From NCBI GenBank assembly GCA_022792885.1, contig JAAWBX010000026.1:1-64000 (forward strand): DNA of 64,000 nt, read 5' to 3'. Position 1 is the first letter of the stretch, and every line of letters starts with the position of its first letter. Of this stretch, positions 7,515 through 17,085 are shown one piece after another. Below the pieces are notes generated by a model. It did not search any database and was not told where the DNA came from. It saw only the letters and a list, made by a program, of their open reading frames with translations. This stretch comes from Lachnospiraceae bacterium. GTDB taxonomy: Bacteria; Bacillota; Clostridia; Lachnospirales; Lachnospiraceae. The position numbers were made by a program, and so were the translations under genes.

Positions 7515-8519
7515 CTATCGCTTCATCTTTTTTGTAAAAACAGGTAAAATCATACCCCCGCCTCCGTATCCCGCCTTGTAATTATATAATCCAAAATTGA
7601 TATTCCGCTCAGGACCGTCGGTGCTCGCGCCAAAGCTGAAGAAATCATAATTACACTCTCTGGCTGTCCGGATCAGATGATAAATCAACAACAAATTGGG
7701 ATAATGAGGCGCATAATCATAATTCAAGTCAAGGTATTGGGTATGGAAAACGTTTTTAAACCGGAAAATCAATCCAAAAGCGCCGTATCCGCCCTCCCGG
7801 GTATCCGCATAGCAGGGACAAATCTCATCCGGAAAACGATTCTTTAAATCAAGGATTTCATGATAACTGTGTGTTGTCTTTGCGGAAAAACGCTGCTCCA
7901 GATTTTTATTCATATTTTCCCAGACGCTCTCCCGAATCTCATCGCCGCATGAAAAAAAGAACAAATCTTCCTTCAAAGCCTTCCGCACCTCATTTCGCCT
8001 CTTCGTATTAAAAAGCCCGAATATATCATCCTCATCCCGGATGCCCGATATATTGATCACATTGGCCAGCGCGCCCGCTTCACATTGATAGCCCCGTTTC
8101 CACAGAAAAAAATCCACAATACCCATAGGCTGGAAACTATAATACGAAGGACAAACCTTTATCCGAATCTCTTCATACTTCGCCTCATAATAATTTAACA
8201 TCCACTCCAGCAGGGATTCCACCTTACCCGCACTATATTTTCTGTCAAGAATCGGGCCGGCAAACGTCGTACCCGGATGCGAAACAAATCCGCGCCCGTC
8301 TTCCGTCTTTGCCCCCATCATCACAGCCAGAACACGCTTAGAACCGTTGTCTACGACCGCAATGGAATCATCCTTAAATCTCTCTACCGGATGATAATCC
8401 AGAAATCGTACGGAATTGATAAATTCACCGTTTGATGAACTCTTTAAAATCAGTTCATCGACCTCCTTTATTCTCCCGGCATCCCAATCTTTTCTGCAGC
8501 TAATAAAAAAATCACTCAT
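7515..8519 (-). CDS. FemAB/GNAT-like acyl- or aminoacyltransferase
   Basis: This 334-residue protein resembles the FemAB-like branch of the GNAT superfamily (Acetyltransf_6 type). Features are KRRNEVRKAL near mid-protein and, towards the C-terminus, HTQYLDLNYDYAPHYPNLLLIYHLI followed by YDFFSFGASTDG and an FKxGxGG-like end (YKAGYGGGG). Such enzymes transfer amino acids or acyl groups in cell-wall or exopolysaccharide synthesis. The ATG at 8519 is supported by AGGAAG upstream; a longer reading frame to 8573 overlaps the preceding gene. It lies between the DegT aminotransferase and the last acetyltransferase, consistent with decorating an amino sugar. Confidence 0.72.
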   Translation of the reverse strand: MSDFFISCRKDWDAGRIKEVDELILKSSSNGEFINSVRFLDYHPVERFKDDSIAVVDNGSKRVLAVMMGAKTEDGRGFVSHPGTTFAGPILDRKYSAGKVESLLEWMLNYYEAKYEEIRIKVCPSYYSFQPMGIVDFFLWKRGYQCEAGALANVINISGIRDEDDIFGLFNTKRRNEVRKALKEDLFFFSCGDEIRESVWENMNKNLEQRFSAKTTHSYHEILDLKNRFPDEICPCYADTREGGYGAFGLIFRFKNVFHTQYLDLNYDYAPHYPNLLLIYHLIRTARECNYDFFSFGASTDGPERNINFGLYNYKAGYGGGGMILPVFTKKMKR

Positions 8520-8559
8520 ATCTTCCGCTTCCTTTCCCGCACGACCCTGTCTTTCTCCG

Positions 8560-9651
8560 TCACCGGAACGCATTTACCGTATCGATCACGTATTGTATCT
8601 CCTCATCCGTCATACCATTGTAGAGCGGCAAGCTGAGAACCTCTTTTGCATATTGCTCCGTAATAGGAAACTCTCCTTCACGGTGCCCCAGATCCGCGTA
8701 ACATTTCTGAAGATGAGGCGGAATCGGATAATGGATCTGTGTCCGGATACCTTTTTCCTGCAAATACGCCTGAAACCGATCCCTCTTCTGACAGCGCACC
8801 ACAAACAAATGCCATACGTGAGTCGCCCCTTCCCTCACTCCCGGAAGAAGAACCGCAGGATTATGAATCTCCTCAAGATAACGCCCGGCGACGGCTCTGC
8901 GCGCCTTTATCAACTCTTTCAAATGGCCGAGTTTCACCCGAAGCAGCGCGGCCTGCATTTCATCAAGACGCGAATTTACACCCCTCACTTCATTGTGATA
9001 CTTCTGGCTGCATCCGTAATTGCGGATCATCCGCATCCTGTCCGCAATTTCATCGCTGTCCGTGATGATCGCGCCGCTGTCGCCAAAGGCCCCCAGATTC
9101 TTGGTCGGATAAAAACTAAAACAGCCCACGTCACCCCATGTGCCGACCGTTCTGCCGTCAAACGAAGCCGTATGCGCCTGGGCGCAATCCTCAAGCAGAC
9201 GGAGTTGTCGCCGGTCCGCAATATCGCGGATCTTCTGCATATTTGCAGCCTGCCCGTAAAGATGAACCACGATAATGGCTCTGGTTTTTTGTGTAATACG
9301 CTCCTCGATCCGGTCAGCGTCCAGATTGTAATAGGCATCCGGCTCCACAAACACAGGCGTCGCCCCGTTTTCCACAATCCCTATCACCGTCGCAATAAAC
9401 GTATTGGCCGGAACAATCACTTCATCGCCCTTGCCGATCCCCATCGCCCGCAACGACAGCGTCAGCGAATCCAATCCGTTGTTCAGACCTACACAGTGTC
9501 TGGAATCCATATACCCGGCATACTCGCGCTCAAAACTTTCCAGTTCCTTTCCCAGGACATACCAGCCCGAATCCAAAACGCGGACGGCAGCCTCCTTATA
9601 CTCCTTTGCAAACATCTGATATTGCCGGTCAAGCCGATCGTAAATCTCCAT
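8560..9651 (-). CDS. DegT/DnrJ sugar aminotransferase (QdtB/FdtB-like)
   Basis: This 363-residue PLP enzyme has the DegT/DnrJ/EryC1/StrS signature. It shows LNNGLDSLTLSL near 56-67, the PLP-ring aspartate in LLEDCAQAH (Asp155) and the Schiff-base lysine in FYPTKNLGAFGD (Lys184). Such enzymes transaminate keto-sugar nucleotides. The next gene upstream is a QdtA/FdtA-type 3,4-ketoisomerase, the usual partner that yields a dTDP-3-keto sugar. A dTDP-3-amino-3,6-dideoxyhexose is therefore the likely product. The start at 9651 has GGAG nine bases before it; the longer frame overlaps the ketoisomerase gene. Confidence 0.88.
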   Translation of the reverse strand: MEIYDRLDRQYQMFAKEYKEAAVRVLDSGWYVLGKELESFEREYAGYMDSRHCVGLNNGLDSLTLSLRAMGIGKGDEVIVPANTFIATVIGIVENGATPVFVEPDAYYNLDADRIEERITQKTRAIIVVHLYGQAANMQKIRDIADRRQLRLLEDCAQAHTASFDGRTVGTWGDVGCFSFYPTKNLGAFGDSGAIITDSDEIADRMRMIRNYGCSQKYHNEVRGVNSRLDEMQAALLRVKLGHLKELIKARRAVAGRYLEEIHNPAVLLPGVREGATHVWHLFVVRCQKRDRFQAYLQEKGIRTQIHYPIPPHLQKCYADLGHREGEFPITEQYAKEVLSLPLYNGMTDEEIQYVIDTVNAFR

Positions 9652-9670
9652 ATTGACATACTCCTTTTCC

Positions 9671-10087
9671 CTATGTATACATTTCCCCGGACTTTCGAAA
9701 TTCAAGAAACGCATCGTAATCCCTGATATAATCCTCCGGATCATAAAAATCAGAGGCCGCGACGCAGAGCACGGAATCGCTTTTTTTCCAGAGCATCTCA
9801 CGCCAAAGCCCGCTTTTCAACAAAATCCCCTGATCCGGCCTGTTTAACACAATATGCTCCCTCTCCTCGCCATTGTCAAGAATAATCTCGATCTCACCGT
9901 AGGGACAGAACAATAACTGCCGCAACGTTTTATGCGCATGAAATCCGCGCATTTTCCCCTCCGGAACACCGGAAATATAATAGATCCTCCTGATCTCAAA
10001 AGGTAAATCATGGATTCCCTCAAAAAATGAGATTCGGCCGCACTGCTCGGCCTCAATTGTTTTTATATGGATTATCGAATAATTCAC
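9671..10087 (-). CDS. dTDP-sugar 3,4-ketoisomerase (QdtA/FdtA-like cupin)
   Basis: This 138-residue small cupin carries RRIYYISGVPEGKMRGFHAHK, whose RGFHAH histidines are typical of FdtA/QdtA/WxcM-type ketoisomerases. These convert dTDP-4-keto-6-deoxyglucose to the 3-keto isomer. Translation starts at a GTG seven bases after GGAG. No RmlA or RmlB gene for dTDP-4-keto-6-deoxyglucose is present in the window, so that precursor must be made elsewhere. The gene sits between the flippase and the aminotransferase that would use its product. Confidence 0.82.
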   Translation of the reverse strand: MNYSIIHIKTIEAEQCGRISFFEGIHDLPFEIRRIYYISGVPEGKMRGFHAHKTLRQLLFCPYGEIEIILDNGEEREHIVLNRPDQGILLKSGLWREMLWKKSDSVLCVAASDFYDPEDYIRDYDAFLEFRKSGEMYT

Positions 10088-10119
10088 GTATCTGCTCCTT
10101 CCTCAACACAATACCCCTG

Positions 10120-11553
10120 TCATCCGTGCTTTCCCGCCCGTGAAAGCACGCAAATCAACTGCCGCAAATCCTGTCTGTAAAACCAAACGCATACCAGCAT
10201 CATATTCCACGCGGCAACAATTCCAATCTCAACGCTCTGTGAAAAAATGAAACGCCAAGCGACGAAATAAACCAGCATCACTCCCGCACAGGCACAAAAA
10301 CGCAGTGAAAGATCCAGCAGTCTCATTTTTCTTAAGACAACCACCGCGATCACATTGGAAACCATATATCCCGTCAGCGTCGCAATCGCAGCGCCTTCGA
10401 TTCCGATCCGCGGTATGAACCACAAATTCAGCACGACATTGAGCGCCGCACCGCTCAACAAAATTACCATGACCGGCCACGTTTTCCGAATAATAAGGAA
10501 CTGATTCCCAATCACCTGGAACAACATCTGTAATAACGGAGCCAGAAATAAATAGGGTGCCACAAGATACCCCTCTCTGTAATCCGGCGTAAACAACACG
10601 CGAAAAATACTCCCGCTCAACGCGCACATAAACGCGCCCGCAATAAAGGAAAGAATGCCAAGGTATTCGAAAATCCAGGAATTTGACGCGACCTGATCCT
10701 TTTCCCGCATCGTGGAAAAGGCAAAAAACTGCCATCCTCCCGCAAACGCCGTATAAATTAATTGACTGACATGCCCCAGCTTCGCCCCTACCGCATAAAC
10801 GCCGGAAGCGCCGGTCCCTGCCAGATTCGCGATCATGACCCGGTCGCTGGAATTAAATACCCAGTAGATAAGCAGATTCGGCATCAACGGGATCGCAATC
10901 GCCAGCATTTCCCTGAGCAGCTTAAAATCAAATTTCCGTATGCAAAACCAGCGACAATTAAACGCATAAAAAATAACCTCTATCGTCAAATTCGCGGCTA
11001 ACATGGACAACGGCAGCGCGATCACATAATAGCCCCGTTGAATCAAGGGAATCGCCAGGGAGTACGCCAATACCGGAGAAAGAATATTTGCCGTCAGATA
11101 TACTTTCTTTTTATTTTGCATCCGCGTCGGCGCGGAGACAATATTGTTGGTCGCCCCCACAAGCGTCGCAACCGCCGTGATACAAACCAGATACGCGTAA
11201 GCGCGGTCCCCGAAAAAGAAGGCCGCGATCGGTTCTTTAAACAGAAGCATCACGAGAAATACAAACAGCGACGTAAACAACGTAAACAACAACGCGGTCG
11301 AACATACGCTCCTTTTATACGCCTCATCTTCTCTCTCAAAAAACATGCGATACATGGCGTCGCTCATTCCCATAAGCGCCAGAGCGCTGCCAAACTGAAT
11401 TACCGTGGCCGACAGATCCGTAAGCCCGTAATAAGCCGGATCCGGAAACAGCCGGATAATAACGGGTACCAGAATCAGCGGTATAAGCCGACTGATGATC
11501 CCGCCAAGCCCGTATACGAAAAAATTTTCCACAAACAGTTTCAGTTTCTGCAT
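10120..11553 (-). CDS. Wzx-type oligosaccharide flippase
   Basis: This 477-residue protein has about 12-14 hydrophobic helices and the MOP/PST-family look of Wzx flippases, including GLGGIISRLIPLILVPVIIRLF at the N-terminus. It would move the lipid-linked repeat unit across the membrane to the Wzy polymerase. Its start overlaps the end of the polymerase gene by 13 bp, so the two are translationally coupled. No truncation is apparent. The substrate cannot be read from sequence. Confidence 0.87.
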   Translation of the reverse strand: MQKLKLFVENFFVYGLGGIISRLIPLILVPVIIRLFPDPAYYGLTDLSATVIQFGSALALMGMSDAMYRMFFEREDEAYKRSVCSTALLFTLFTSLFVFLVMLLFKEPIAAFFFGDRAYAYLVCITAVATLVGATNNIVSAPTRMQNKKKVYLTANILSPVLAYSLAIPLIQRGYYVIALPLSMLAANLTIEVIFYAFNCRWFCIRKFDFKLLREMLAIAIPLMPNLLIYWVFNSSDRVMIANLAGTGASGVYAVGAKLGHVSQLIYTAFAGGWQFFAFSTMREKDQVASNSWIFEYLGILSFIAGAFMCALSGSIFRVLFTPDYREGYLVAPYLFLAPLLQMLFQVIGNQFLIIRKTWPVMVILLSGAALNVVLNLWFIPRIGIEGAAIATLTGYMVSNVIAVVVLRKMRLLDLSLRFCACAGVMLVYFVAWRFIFSQSVEIGIVAAWNMMLVCVWFYRQDLRQLICVLSRAGKHG

Positions 11554-12908
11554 AATACGCCACGCTTCCTGCGGCGTTTACACACCGCCCGTGTCCAAAC
11601 CGCATCTTGCCGGTCTTTACGTCCCGCCTGGTCGACAAACAACTGAAGCCCTCCGACAAAAATCATCATATAATGAAAGTAAAAAAGCCCCGCCCTCTGA
11701 TATATGTTTGCAAAAACCAAAATCGTCAATGTACCTATCATACCGGCGGAAGAACGGCTTCTCCGATACGCATACATGGCATAACACAAAATCCAAAAGA
11801 CAAACAAAGCAAATCCAATATATCCATAATCATAGATAATCATTTTATACGTCATGGCACCGAAAGCGCGCCCATCTGCCGCGCCAATTCCATTTCCAAA
11901 CAATAAAACTGATAAGTCTTCGCCATGCTGAAATTGATCGTAAACCTCATCAAAAACATCGGTCGTCCGATTCTCCCCGGCCAAACCCGCGGCTGTGATG
12001 GTAATACGCTGCTGTATCAATTTAAACATCTGATTCTCGATCGGCATATTGATAAAAACAATATAGGCTACGAGAAGCGCGGTCAAGGCAACGGCGCCTT
12101 TAAATTTGCCGGATGTTAAATTCTTGCTGATATAAAACAGAATCACAAACACGTAAAATGCCAGCGAAAAAGAAACGACGCCTGTCATCAGCAAGATAAG
12201 GCTTATATAACTGAAGCGCTTTTGATCATCCCGAAAACGGAACTGCCGCGTTGCCAGAAGCAATCCCGACATCGTTCCGATCACGCCCGGTTCATCATAG
12301 ATCCCGTTAAAACGATAATTCATCGTTGGGTCCCATCTGCTCACAATCTGGCAACCGCCCGGATAGTGTTTATAACTCATTCCGAGCGCAACCTTTCCCG
12401 AATGCGTGGATTCCAAAGGGGTATAAGGAATCTGCATACCAAGCAAATTCGTCAAAAAATACCAGATCAAGGCCGGTATCAGCGTGATCACATACAGTTT
12501 CGTAAAATTGTTCAAAGTTCTGACAATCACCCGATCCGGCATCAGCAAAAATACCGCCAGCGCCAGATAATGAAGCCAACTGATATTAAAAAGCGACCGT
12601 CCGTGGCGATCCGTCACCAGATAATATAAAAACATACAGATAACCACCGCCGCAGACAATAAAAACTTTGATTTGGGAATCACCGTTGCCCGGGTAACCA
12701 GAATATAAGCAATACCGCCGGTAATGGCCAGAAGCGCAAAAACAATACTGGTGGAAACACCGCCGATCGTACTGAATACTCCGTTTTGATAGTTCTCCCA
12801 CAAAAAATACGGCCAGCATCGTAAAAACGCATAAAGGATAAACAGCACGGAAACCAGTCCTTCTCCTGCCTCATACCCGGTGTACTTTCTGTTACTCATC
12901 ATTCCCAT
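11541..12908 (-). CDS. Wzy-like polysaccharide polymerase
   Basis: This protein of about 455 residues has about 11 membrane helices and one large outward loop (near residues 160-220, with YPGGCQIVSRWDP and NYRFNGIYDEPGVIG). The D-E-P-G motif and overall topology match O-antigen/capsule polymerases of the Wzy type. The ATG at 12908 overlaps the stop of the preceding glycosyltransferase (TGATG), which is why the longer reading frame was not used. Identification relies on topology and on its place next to Wzx. Confidence 0.75.
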   Translation of the reverse strand: MGMMSNRKYTGYEAGEGLVSVLFILYAFLRCWPYFLWENYQNGVFSTIGGVSTSIVFALLAITGGIAYILVTRATVIPKSKFLLSAAVVICMFLYYLVTDRHGRSLFNISWLHYLALAVFLLMPDRVIVRTLNNFTKLYVITLIPALIWYFLTNLLGMQIPYTPLESTHSGKVALGMSYKHYPGGCQIVSRWDPTMNYRFNGIYDEPGVIGTMSGLLLATRQFRFRDDQKRFSYISLILLMTGVVSFSLAFYVFVILFYISKNLTSGKFKGAVALTALLVAYIVFINMPIENQMFKLIQQRITITAAGLAGENRTTDVFDEVYDQFQHGEDLSVLLFGNGIGAADGRAFGAMTYKMIIYDYGYIGFALFVFWILCYAMYAYRRSRSSAGMIGTLTILVFANIYQRAGLFYFHYMMIFVGGLQLFVDQAGRKDRQDAVWTRAVCKRRRKRGVLCRN

Positions 12909-14419
12909 CAAAACGCTTCCCCTTTTACCTTTACTTTCTTTTTTACTCCGAGCACAAGAGCACGCCACCCCTGATACCGGACAAACATCAAGCCTGCATA
13001 TACAAATCGCAGGGGCGCAGATCGAAGAATATATTTGTTAAGCTGCAGGGCCCAAAACCGATGCATATATCTGTTATCTATCTGAATCAACCTTTCCGAA
13101 ATCCTGCCTATGTTCAACGTCTCCCCCGAGACAGGAAAGGCACTCTTTTGATCTTTCAAAATCCGTTCCAGATTCCGGTCAAATTCATTTTCCGTAATCA
13201 ATCCATCATGCAATGTTTCACCCAGTTTTGCCCGCATTTCTTCGTCGCCTATCAGGCGATCAACGGTGGCATGATACTGCTCCGGCGTTTCGTAACAGAT
13301 CTTTGTCTCTCCGCTCAGCTTCGGGAACAGCTCCTCAATTCTCCCGCTCTCCTCAGACGCGCGTTCCACCACGGGCTTTCGCGCCAACGCGGCAAACTGA
13401 GCCATCAGCCCGCCGTTAACCGGATATGTGCTCAGATAAACATCAATCCGGCGCATAAGCCCCATCAAATCTTTCCGATAAGGAATCATCTTGCATCTGT
13501 CCAAAACCCCGCCCTGCCGTAATTGCTCTTCGAACCCCCGCGAATCGCCCGAACCTGCAAACAAAAAATAGGCGTTCGGATTCCTTTGCAAAATGTCAAC
13601 CGTCATTTTGGCAAATTCGTTGTTCTCATTATAAACCTTAACGTATCTCCCTCCCGAAAACAGCAACACGCCGTCTTTTGGCAGATCAAAATCCAATCCC
13701 TGAAAACATTCGTCGAAAACCGCGGGATAATAGGGCTGCATAAGCACGCGGCTCTCTGCGATCCCCCTGTCGTCGATCGCAATTCTTGCACCGGATCCGC
13801 GATAGCATAACAAATAATCCAATGCGTTTTTCCCCACCCAGAACTGTTCGTCTCCGTGATTGATATAAAATCTTTCCGTCCCGGCTGTCATCTGCCAGAA
13901 AGCCGCACCCGTCACATCCCCGTTCGCCATATGCAGAAGCACTCTCTCAGGCACATATTTTTCAAAAAGCGTTCTCAGCGTTCTCATCTGTTCCACGTAG
14001 GAAAGGAAACCCGGAATCACTTCCAGTGTTCCCGCAACACTCCCACGGACCAGCGAGATCAATTCCTGCGCATCGCTCTTTTCGGCGCAGATCACATAAG
14101 TAAAGGGCTCTCCGATTTGAATCAGCGCTTCCAGATACTGTCTCGACAGCGCAATCCGATCCCTGGCCAGGGAGTCATAAAACATGACACCTTTATTTCC
14201 TGATTCTCGACGGATCTTCCCGCATCCGAGCGCCTTTTCACCCAAACTCCCCAGCAATGCCTCGATCTCGTCATCACATATCCGGATCTGATAAGCGTAC
14301 ATCAAATAGCAGGCATAATATAAACAGCCAAAAGCTTCGTTAAGCCTGCCTTTTCCCATATACATACCGGAAAGTTTTTTATATTTTCCGTACAGTCTGA
14401 GCACCGAATTACGATTCAT
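12908..14419 (-). CDS. Putative GT-B fold glycosyltransferase
   Basis: This 503-residue soluble protein has a C-terminal half resembling a GT-B nucleotide-sugar domain: GVLLFSGGRYVKVYNEN, then YFLFAGSGD, the MIPYRKDLMGLMRRIDVYLSTYPVNGG segment and a later acidic cluster before helix packing. The N-terminal 130 residues are helical and not recognisable. It overlaps the WbsX-like gene by 4 bp (ATGA) and the polymerase gene by 1 bp. It probably adds one sugar of the repeat unit; donor and acceptor are unknown. Confidence 0.6.
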   Translation of the reverse strand: MNRNSVLRLYGKYKKLSGMYMGKGRLNEAFGCLYYACYLMYAYQIRICDDEIEALLGSLGEKALGCGKIRRESGNKGVMFYDSLARDRIALSRQYLEALIQIGEPFTYVICAEKSDAQELISLVRGSVAGTLEVIPGFLSYVEQMRTLRTLFEKYVPERVLLHMANGDVTGAAFWQMTAGTERFYINHGDEQFWVGKNALDYLLCYRGSGARIAIDDRGIAESRVLMQPYYPAVFDECFQGLDFDLPKDGVLLFSGGRYVKVYNENNEFAKMTVDILQRNPNAYFLFAGSGDSRGFEEQLRQGGVLDRCKMIPYRKDLMGLMRRIDVYLSTYPVNGGLMAQFAALARKPVVERASEESGRIEELFPKLSGETKICYETPEQYHATVDRLIGDEEMRAKLGETLHDGLITENEFDRNLERILKDQKSAFPVSGETLNIGRISERLIQIDNRYMHRFWALQLNKYILRSAPLRFVYAGLMFVRYQGWRALVLGVKKKVKVKGEAF

Positions 14420-15573
14420 CTTATTCCCTTCTCACCCATACTTTCAACCGGCTCCCCGATATCCGCCAGCGCATTCCGGACCGCCTCCAGATACCCGTAT
14501 CCGTTCTCGCAATCCGGCTCCAGATAGGCGCCCTCGCCCCATTCATTCCATGCGGTTAGAAATAAATAATCCGTTTTATATACCGATCCGGCTCTCCTAA
14601 TCTGTTCCTTTAAATATTTCTCAAACAATTTTGGCGTGCTTCCGGCATAAATTGTGGCCCTGCTTCCGTTCCGCGGCGTTTTATCCCATGAAGTAAACAT
14701 CCCGGGCACCGCGTTGGCAAAATAAGGCTCTCTCTTCGTCATAATTTCACAAGTCTTCCTATAATCAAAAACGATCGGCCTGTTCAGGCATTTATTGCAG
14801 AATTTCTTAAGGCAAAGATTCATAAACCGCATCGGATGTCTTAACAGCAGCTGTAACCGCCCTTTCCCTGTTGATATATTCCGAAAATCCTGTCGCGCCG
14901 TCCTCGTATAAAGCGGTTCAAACTCAACCGTAAAATCAAACTTTTTTTCATTCTCTTTATACCGAAACGAAGTCGGAAACTGACATCCGAAATACATGCC
15001 CTTAAACCCTTCGGCCATCGCCAACTCATTCCAATAGGCCAGCATTTCATAACATTGCGGCATGATATCCGGCTTGTATATCAGGAACATGGGTTTTCCA
15101 TCCTCCCGGATATACCTTTCATCCCGAAAAAACGGCAGAAGATACTCAAAATGCTTTTTCCAGTCCTCCCGCGTACCGTAACTCTGCGCCATGATCACAT
15201 CTTTCGCTTCCCCTTTCCAGGAACGCGACCAGGGTTCATTTGCCCACGAAAAACAAAACGGCATACGAATTTCTTTATTCTGAAGCATCTGCTCCGCCGG
15301 TCTTTCCAAAAGCATTTTTCCGTTAAACCAATAATGGTAATAGCAAAAACCGTATATCCCCGCTTTCTTCGCGTTTTCCGCCTGCCATTTCTTCACTTCG
15401 TCGTCCAGCAGACAATAGTAATTCTCATGCAGAGGAATCTTAGGCTGCACCTGCCCTTTTCGCACGGGCTTCGCCTTTTTTACATTCGTCCATTCGGTAA
15501 AACCTTTTCCCCACCACTCATCATTTTCCGGAATGGTATGGTACTGCGGCAGATAAAATGCGATAAGCTTCAT
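14416..15573 (-). CDS. WbsX-like protein with GH99-like domain
   Basis: This 385-residue protein starts MKLIAFYLPQYHTIPENDEWWGKGFTEW, the signature of the WbsX family, whose domain resembles glycoside hydrolase family 99. Further hallmarks are YGFCYYHYWFNG, PFCFSWANEPWSR and FLTAWNEWGEGAYLEPD. WbsX-like proteins occur in O-antigen and capsule clusters and are usually listed as glycosyltransferases, although hydrolase-like retaining chemistry is possible. The ATG at 15573 follows the upstream stop by one base and has GGGGAG before it. Confidence 0.85.
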   Translation of the reverse strand: MKLIAFYLPQYHTIPENDEWWGKGFTEWTNVKKAKPVRKGQVQPKIPLHENYYCLLDDEVKKWQAENAKKAGIYGFCYYHYWFNGKMLLERPAEQMLQNKEIRMPFCFSWANEPWSRSWKGEAKDVIMAQSYGTREDWKKHFEYLLPFFRDERYIREDGKPMFLIYKPDIMPQCYEMLAYWNELAMAEGFKGMYFGCQFPTSFRYKENEKKFDFTVEFEPLYTRTARQDFRNISTGKGRLQLLLRHPMRFMNLCLKKFCNKCLNRPIVFDYRKTCEIMTKREPYFANAVPGMFTSWDKTPRNGSRATIYAGSTPKLFEKYLKEQIRRAGSVYKTDYLFLTAWNEWGEGAYLEPDCENGYGYLEAVRNALADIGEPVESMGEKGIR

Positions 15574-15574
15574 C

Positions 15575-16582
15575 TTACTCACTCCCCGCCTCCATCCGAT
15601 TGATATGTTCCAGCAAATGAATCGGGGAAAACTCCCCCTCGTATCCATAGTCAACCGGGCTCCTGTCTTTTACAAACGCAACGTCTATCTCATCCGGCGC
15701 GGTAAACACCTGAATATTTCCCGTCTTATAATATTTTGAGTTTTTCATCAACGGATTGTTTGTCAAAAGCTTTTTATTATAACAGATCGCCTCCATCGTT
15801 CGAAGCGTCACCCCTCTCTGACTGCCGTCCATCACTTCCACAATACAATTGGATTCCCGAATGTGCTGCAGGACGCTCGGATAAGGCATCCACTCATTGT
15901 AACGGATTCCTTCCCGCCTCCTCTCACTTCTCTTCACTCCGACAACACAAAAGTCCGCTTTCGCGCCCCCTTTCGTCAATGTCGCGTAAATATCCGCCAG
16001 CATACCCGCCCGTCCCTTCGACACTCCCACGTAAAACGCATCCGACTTGACCTCCCTGAAATCTCCCATATCCGGCATGGAATAATTGGTCGGATGGTAA
16101 ACGAAACCATACTTGAGAGAATCCTGCTCATCAAAGGAAAATATTCTCGAAAAACACGGAAGCTTCTTTTTCAACAGGGAAGCCCTTCTCGCCATGGTGT
16201 TTACCATAACAAGAACCAACGTGATATTTTTTTTCCCGCTCAGTTCTTCCAAATAGTTAAGATCCGTCCGCGCCGCGCTGACGTCCGTGTAAATCACACA
16301 ATATCTCCTGTCCTTATCAAACGGCACTCCGTTTATGGCGTACAGCCGTCTCCAGATCTTCTGAAACGGAAGCTGAAGCCTGCGGTTAATGACAAAACTA
16401 AAATGAATATGATGCAGGACGGACAATATTCGATTCGTCGGCTTTAACACATGATCCAAAACCATACCGTTTTCAAGCGACGCAATGTCGCTCCACATTG
16501 CCCTCCCGTAATCGCTTCCCGGGGCGATAAGAACATACGCGTCATAAAATTGTTTTCCCGTTATCTGCAATTCTTTTTCCAT
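15575..16582 (-). CDS. Putative glycosyltransferase
   Basis: This 335-residue protein has a family-like core: FSFDEQDSLKYGFVYHPTNYS near the middle, FYVGVSKGRAG after it, then IVEVMDGSQRGVTLRTMEAICYNKKLLTNN and NIQVF near the end. This arrangement recurs in uncharacterised GT-B-like proteins of capsule clusters. No signal peptide or membrane segment is present. It sits between the hexapeptide acetyltransferase and the WbsX-like gene. The donor sugar is unknown. Confidence 0.6.
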   Translation of the reverse strand: MEKELQITGKQFYDAYVLIAPGSDYGRAMWSDIASLENGMVLDHVLKPTNRILSVLHHIHFSFVINRRLQLPFQKIWRRLYAINGVPFDKDRRYCVIYTDVSAARTDLNYLEELSGKKNITLVLVMVNTMARRASLLKKKLPCFSRIFSFDEQDSLKYGFVYHPTNYSMPDMGDFREVKSDAFYVGVSKGRAGMLADIYATLTKGGAKADFCVVGVKRSERRREGIRYNEWMPYPSVLQHIRESNCIVEVMDGSQRGVTLRTMEAICYNKKLLTNNPLMKNSKYYKTGNIQVFTAPDEIDVAFVKDRSPVDYGYEGEFSPIHLLEHINRMEAGSE

Positions 16583-16611
16583 AAAGCCCCGCGTTTCAGC
16601 TCCTGACCAAT

Positions 16612-17085
16612 CTATTTTCGCTTTTCCAGCAAACTCTCAAAATCCCCCAGCCGTTTACAGGGAACGCCGGCGCAGACCGTGTTATCCGGAATGCTTTTTG
16701 TTACGACGCTCCCCGCGCCGATCACAACATTGTTCCCGATCTCCACATCATACAAAATCACGGTATTGGCACCGATAAACACATTATCCCCTATCGTAAT
16801 TTTCCCTTTTCTCTCTTCATACCAATGTCCTCCCCGCCTGTCTTCCGGGAGATGATTCAACATATTGTGAATCACATCATGCGTAATAAAAGACACGTTG
16901 GACGCGATCCGAACATTGTTGCCGATATAGATCAATTCCGGATACAAAGGAATCTTCCTCGGCTGGATCATCACATGATCGCCGATCGAACCAAATACCC
17001 CTTTCCGTTTCAGATACGCCGTTCTCCGCACGCCGGACGAAAAGGTAAACATCCGGAAGCTGTACCAGATCCTTTTTAAGTCCAT
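16612..17085 (-). CDS. Hexapeptide-repeat acetyltransferase
   Basis: This 157-residue protein has a left-handed beta-helix with IGNNVRIASNVSFITHDVIHNM, IGDNVFIGANTVILYDVEIGNNVVIGAGSVVTKSIPDNTVCAGVPCKRLG. The conserved His of the xHD segment and the C-terminal cap match WbbJ/NodL-type acetyltransferases. GGAGGGG five bases before the ATG at 17085 decides the start, which overlaps the ATP-grasp gene by 10 bp. O- or N-acetylation of a glycan sugar is likely. Confidence 0.8.
   Translation of the reverse strand: MDLKRIWYSFRMFTFSSGVRRTAYLKRKGVFGSIGDHVMIQPRKIPLYPELIYIGNNVRIASNVSFITHDVIHNMLNHLPEDRRGGHWYEERKGKITIGDNVFIGANTVILYDVEIGNNVVIGAGSVVTKSIPDNTVCAGVPCKRLGDFESLLEKRK

Noticed and set aside
8416-9726. 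Long rightward open frame of 436 codons
   Set aside because: It is the antisense of the DegT aminotransferase and neighbour; Arg/His-rich composition with no family features.
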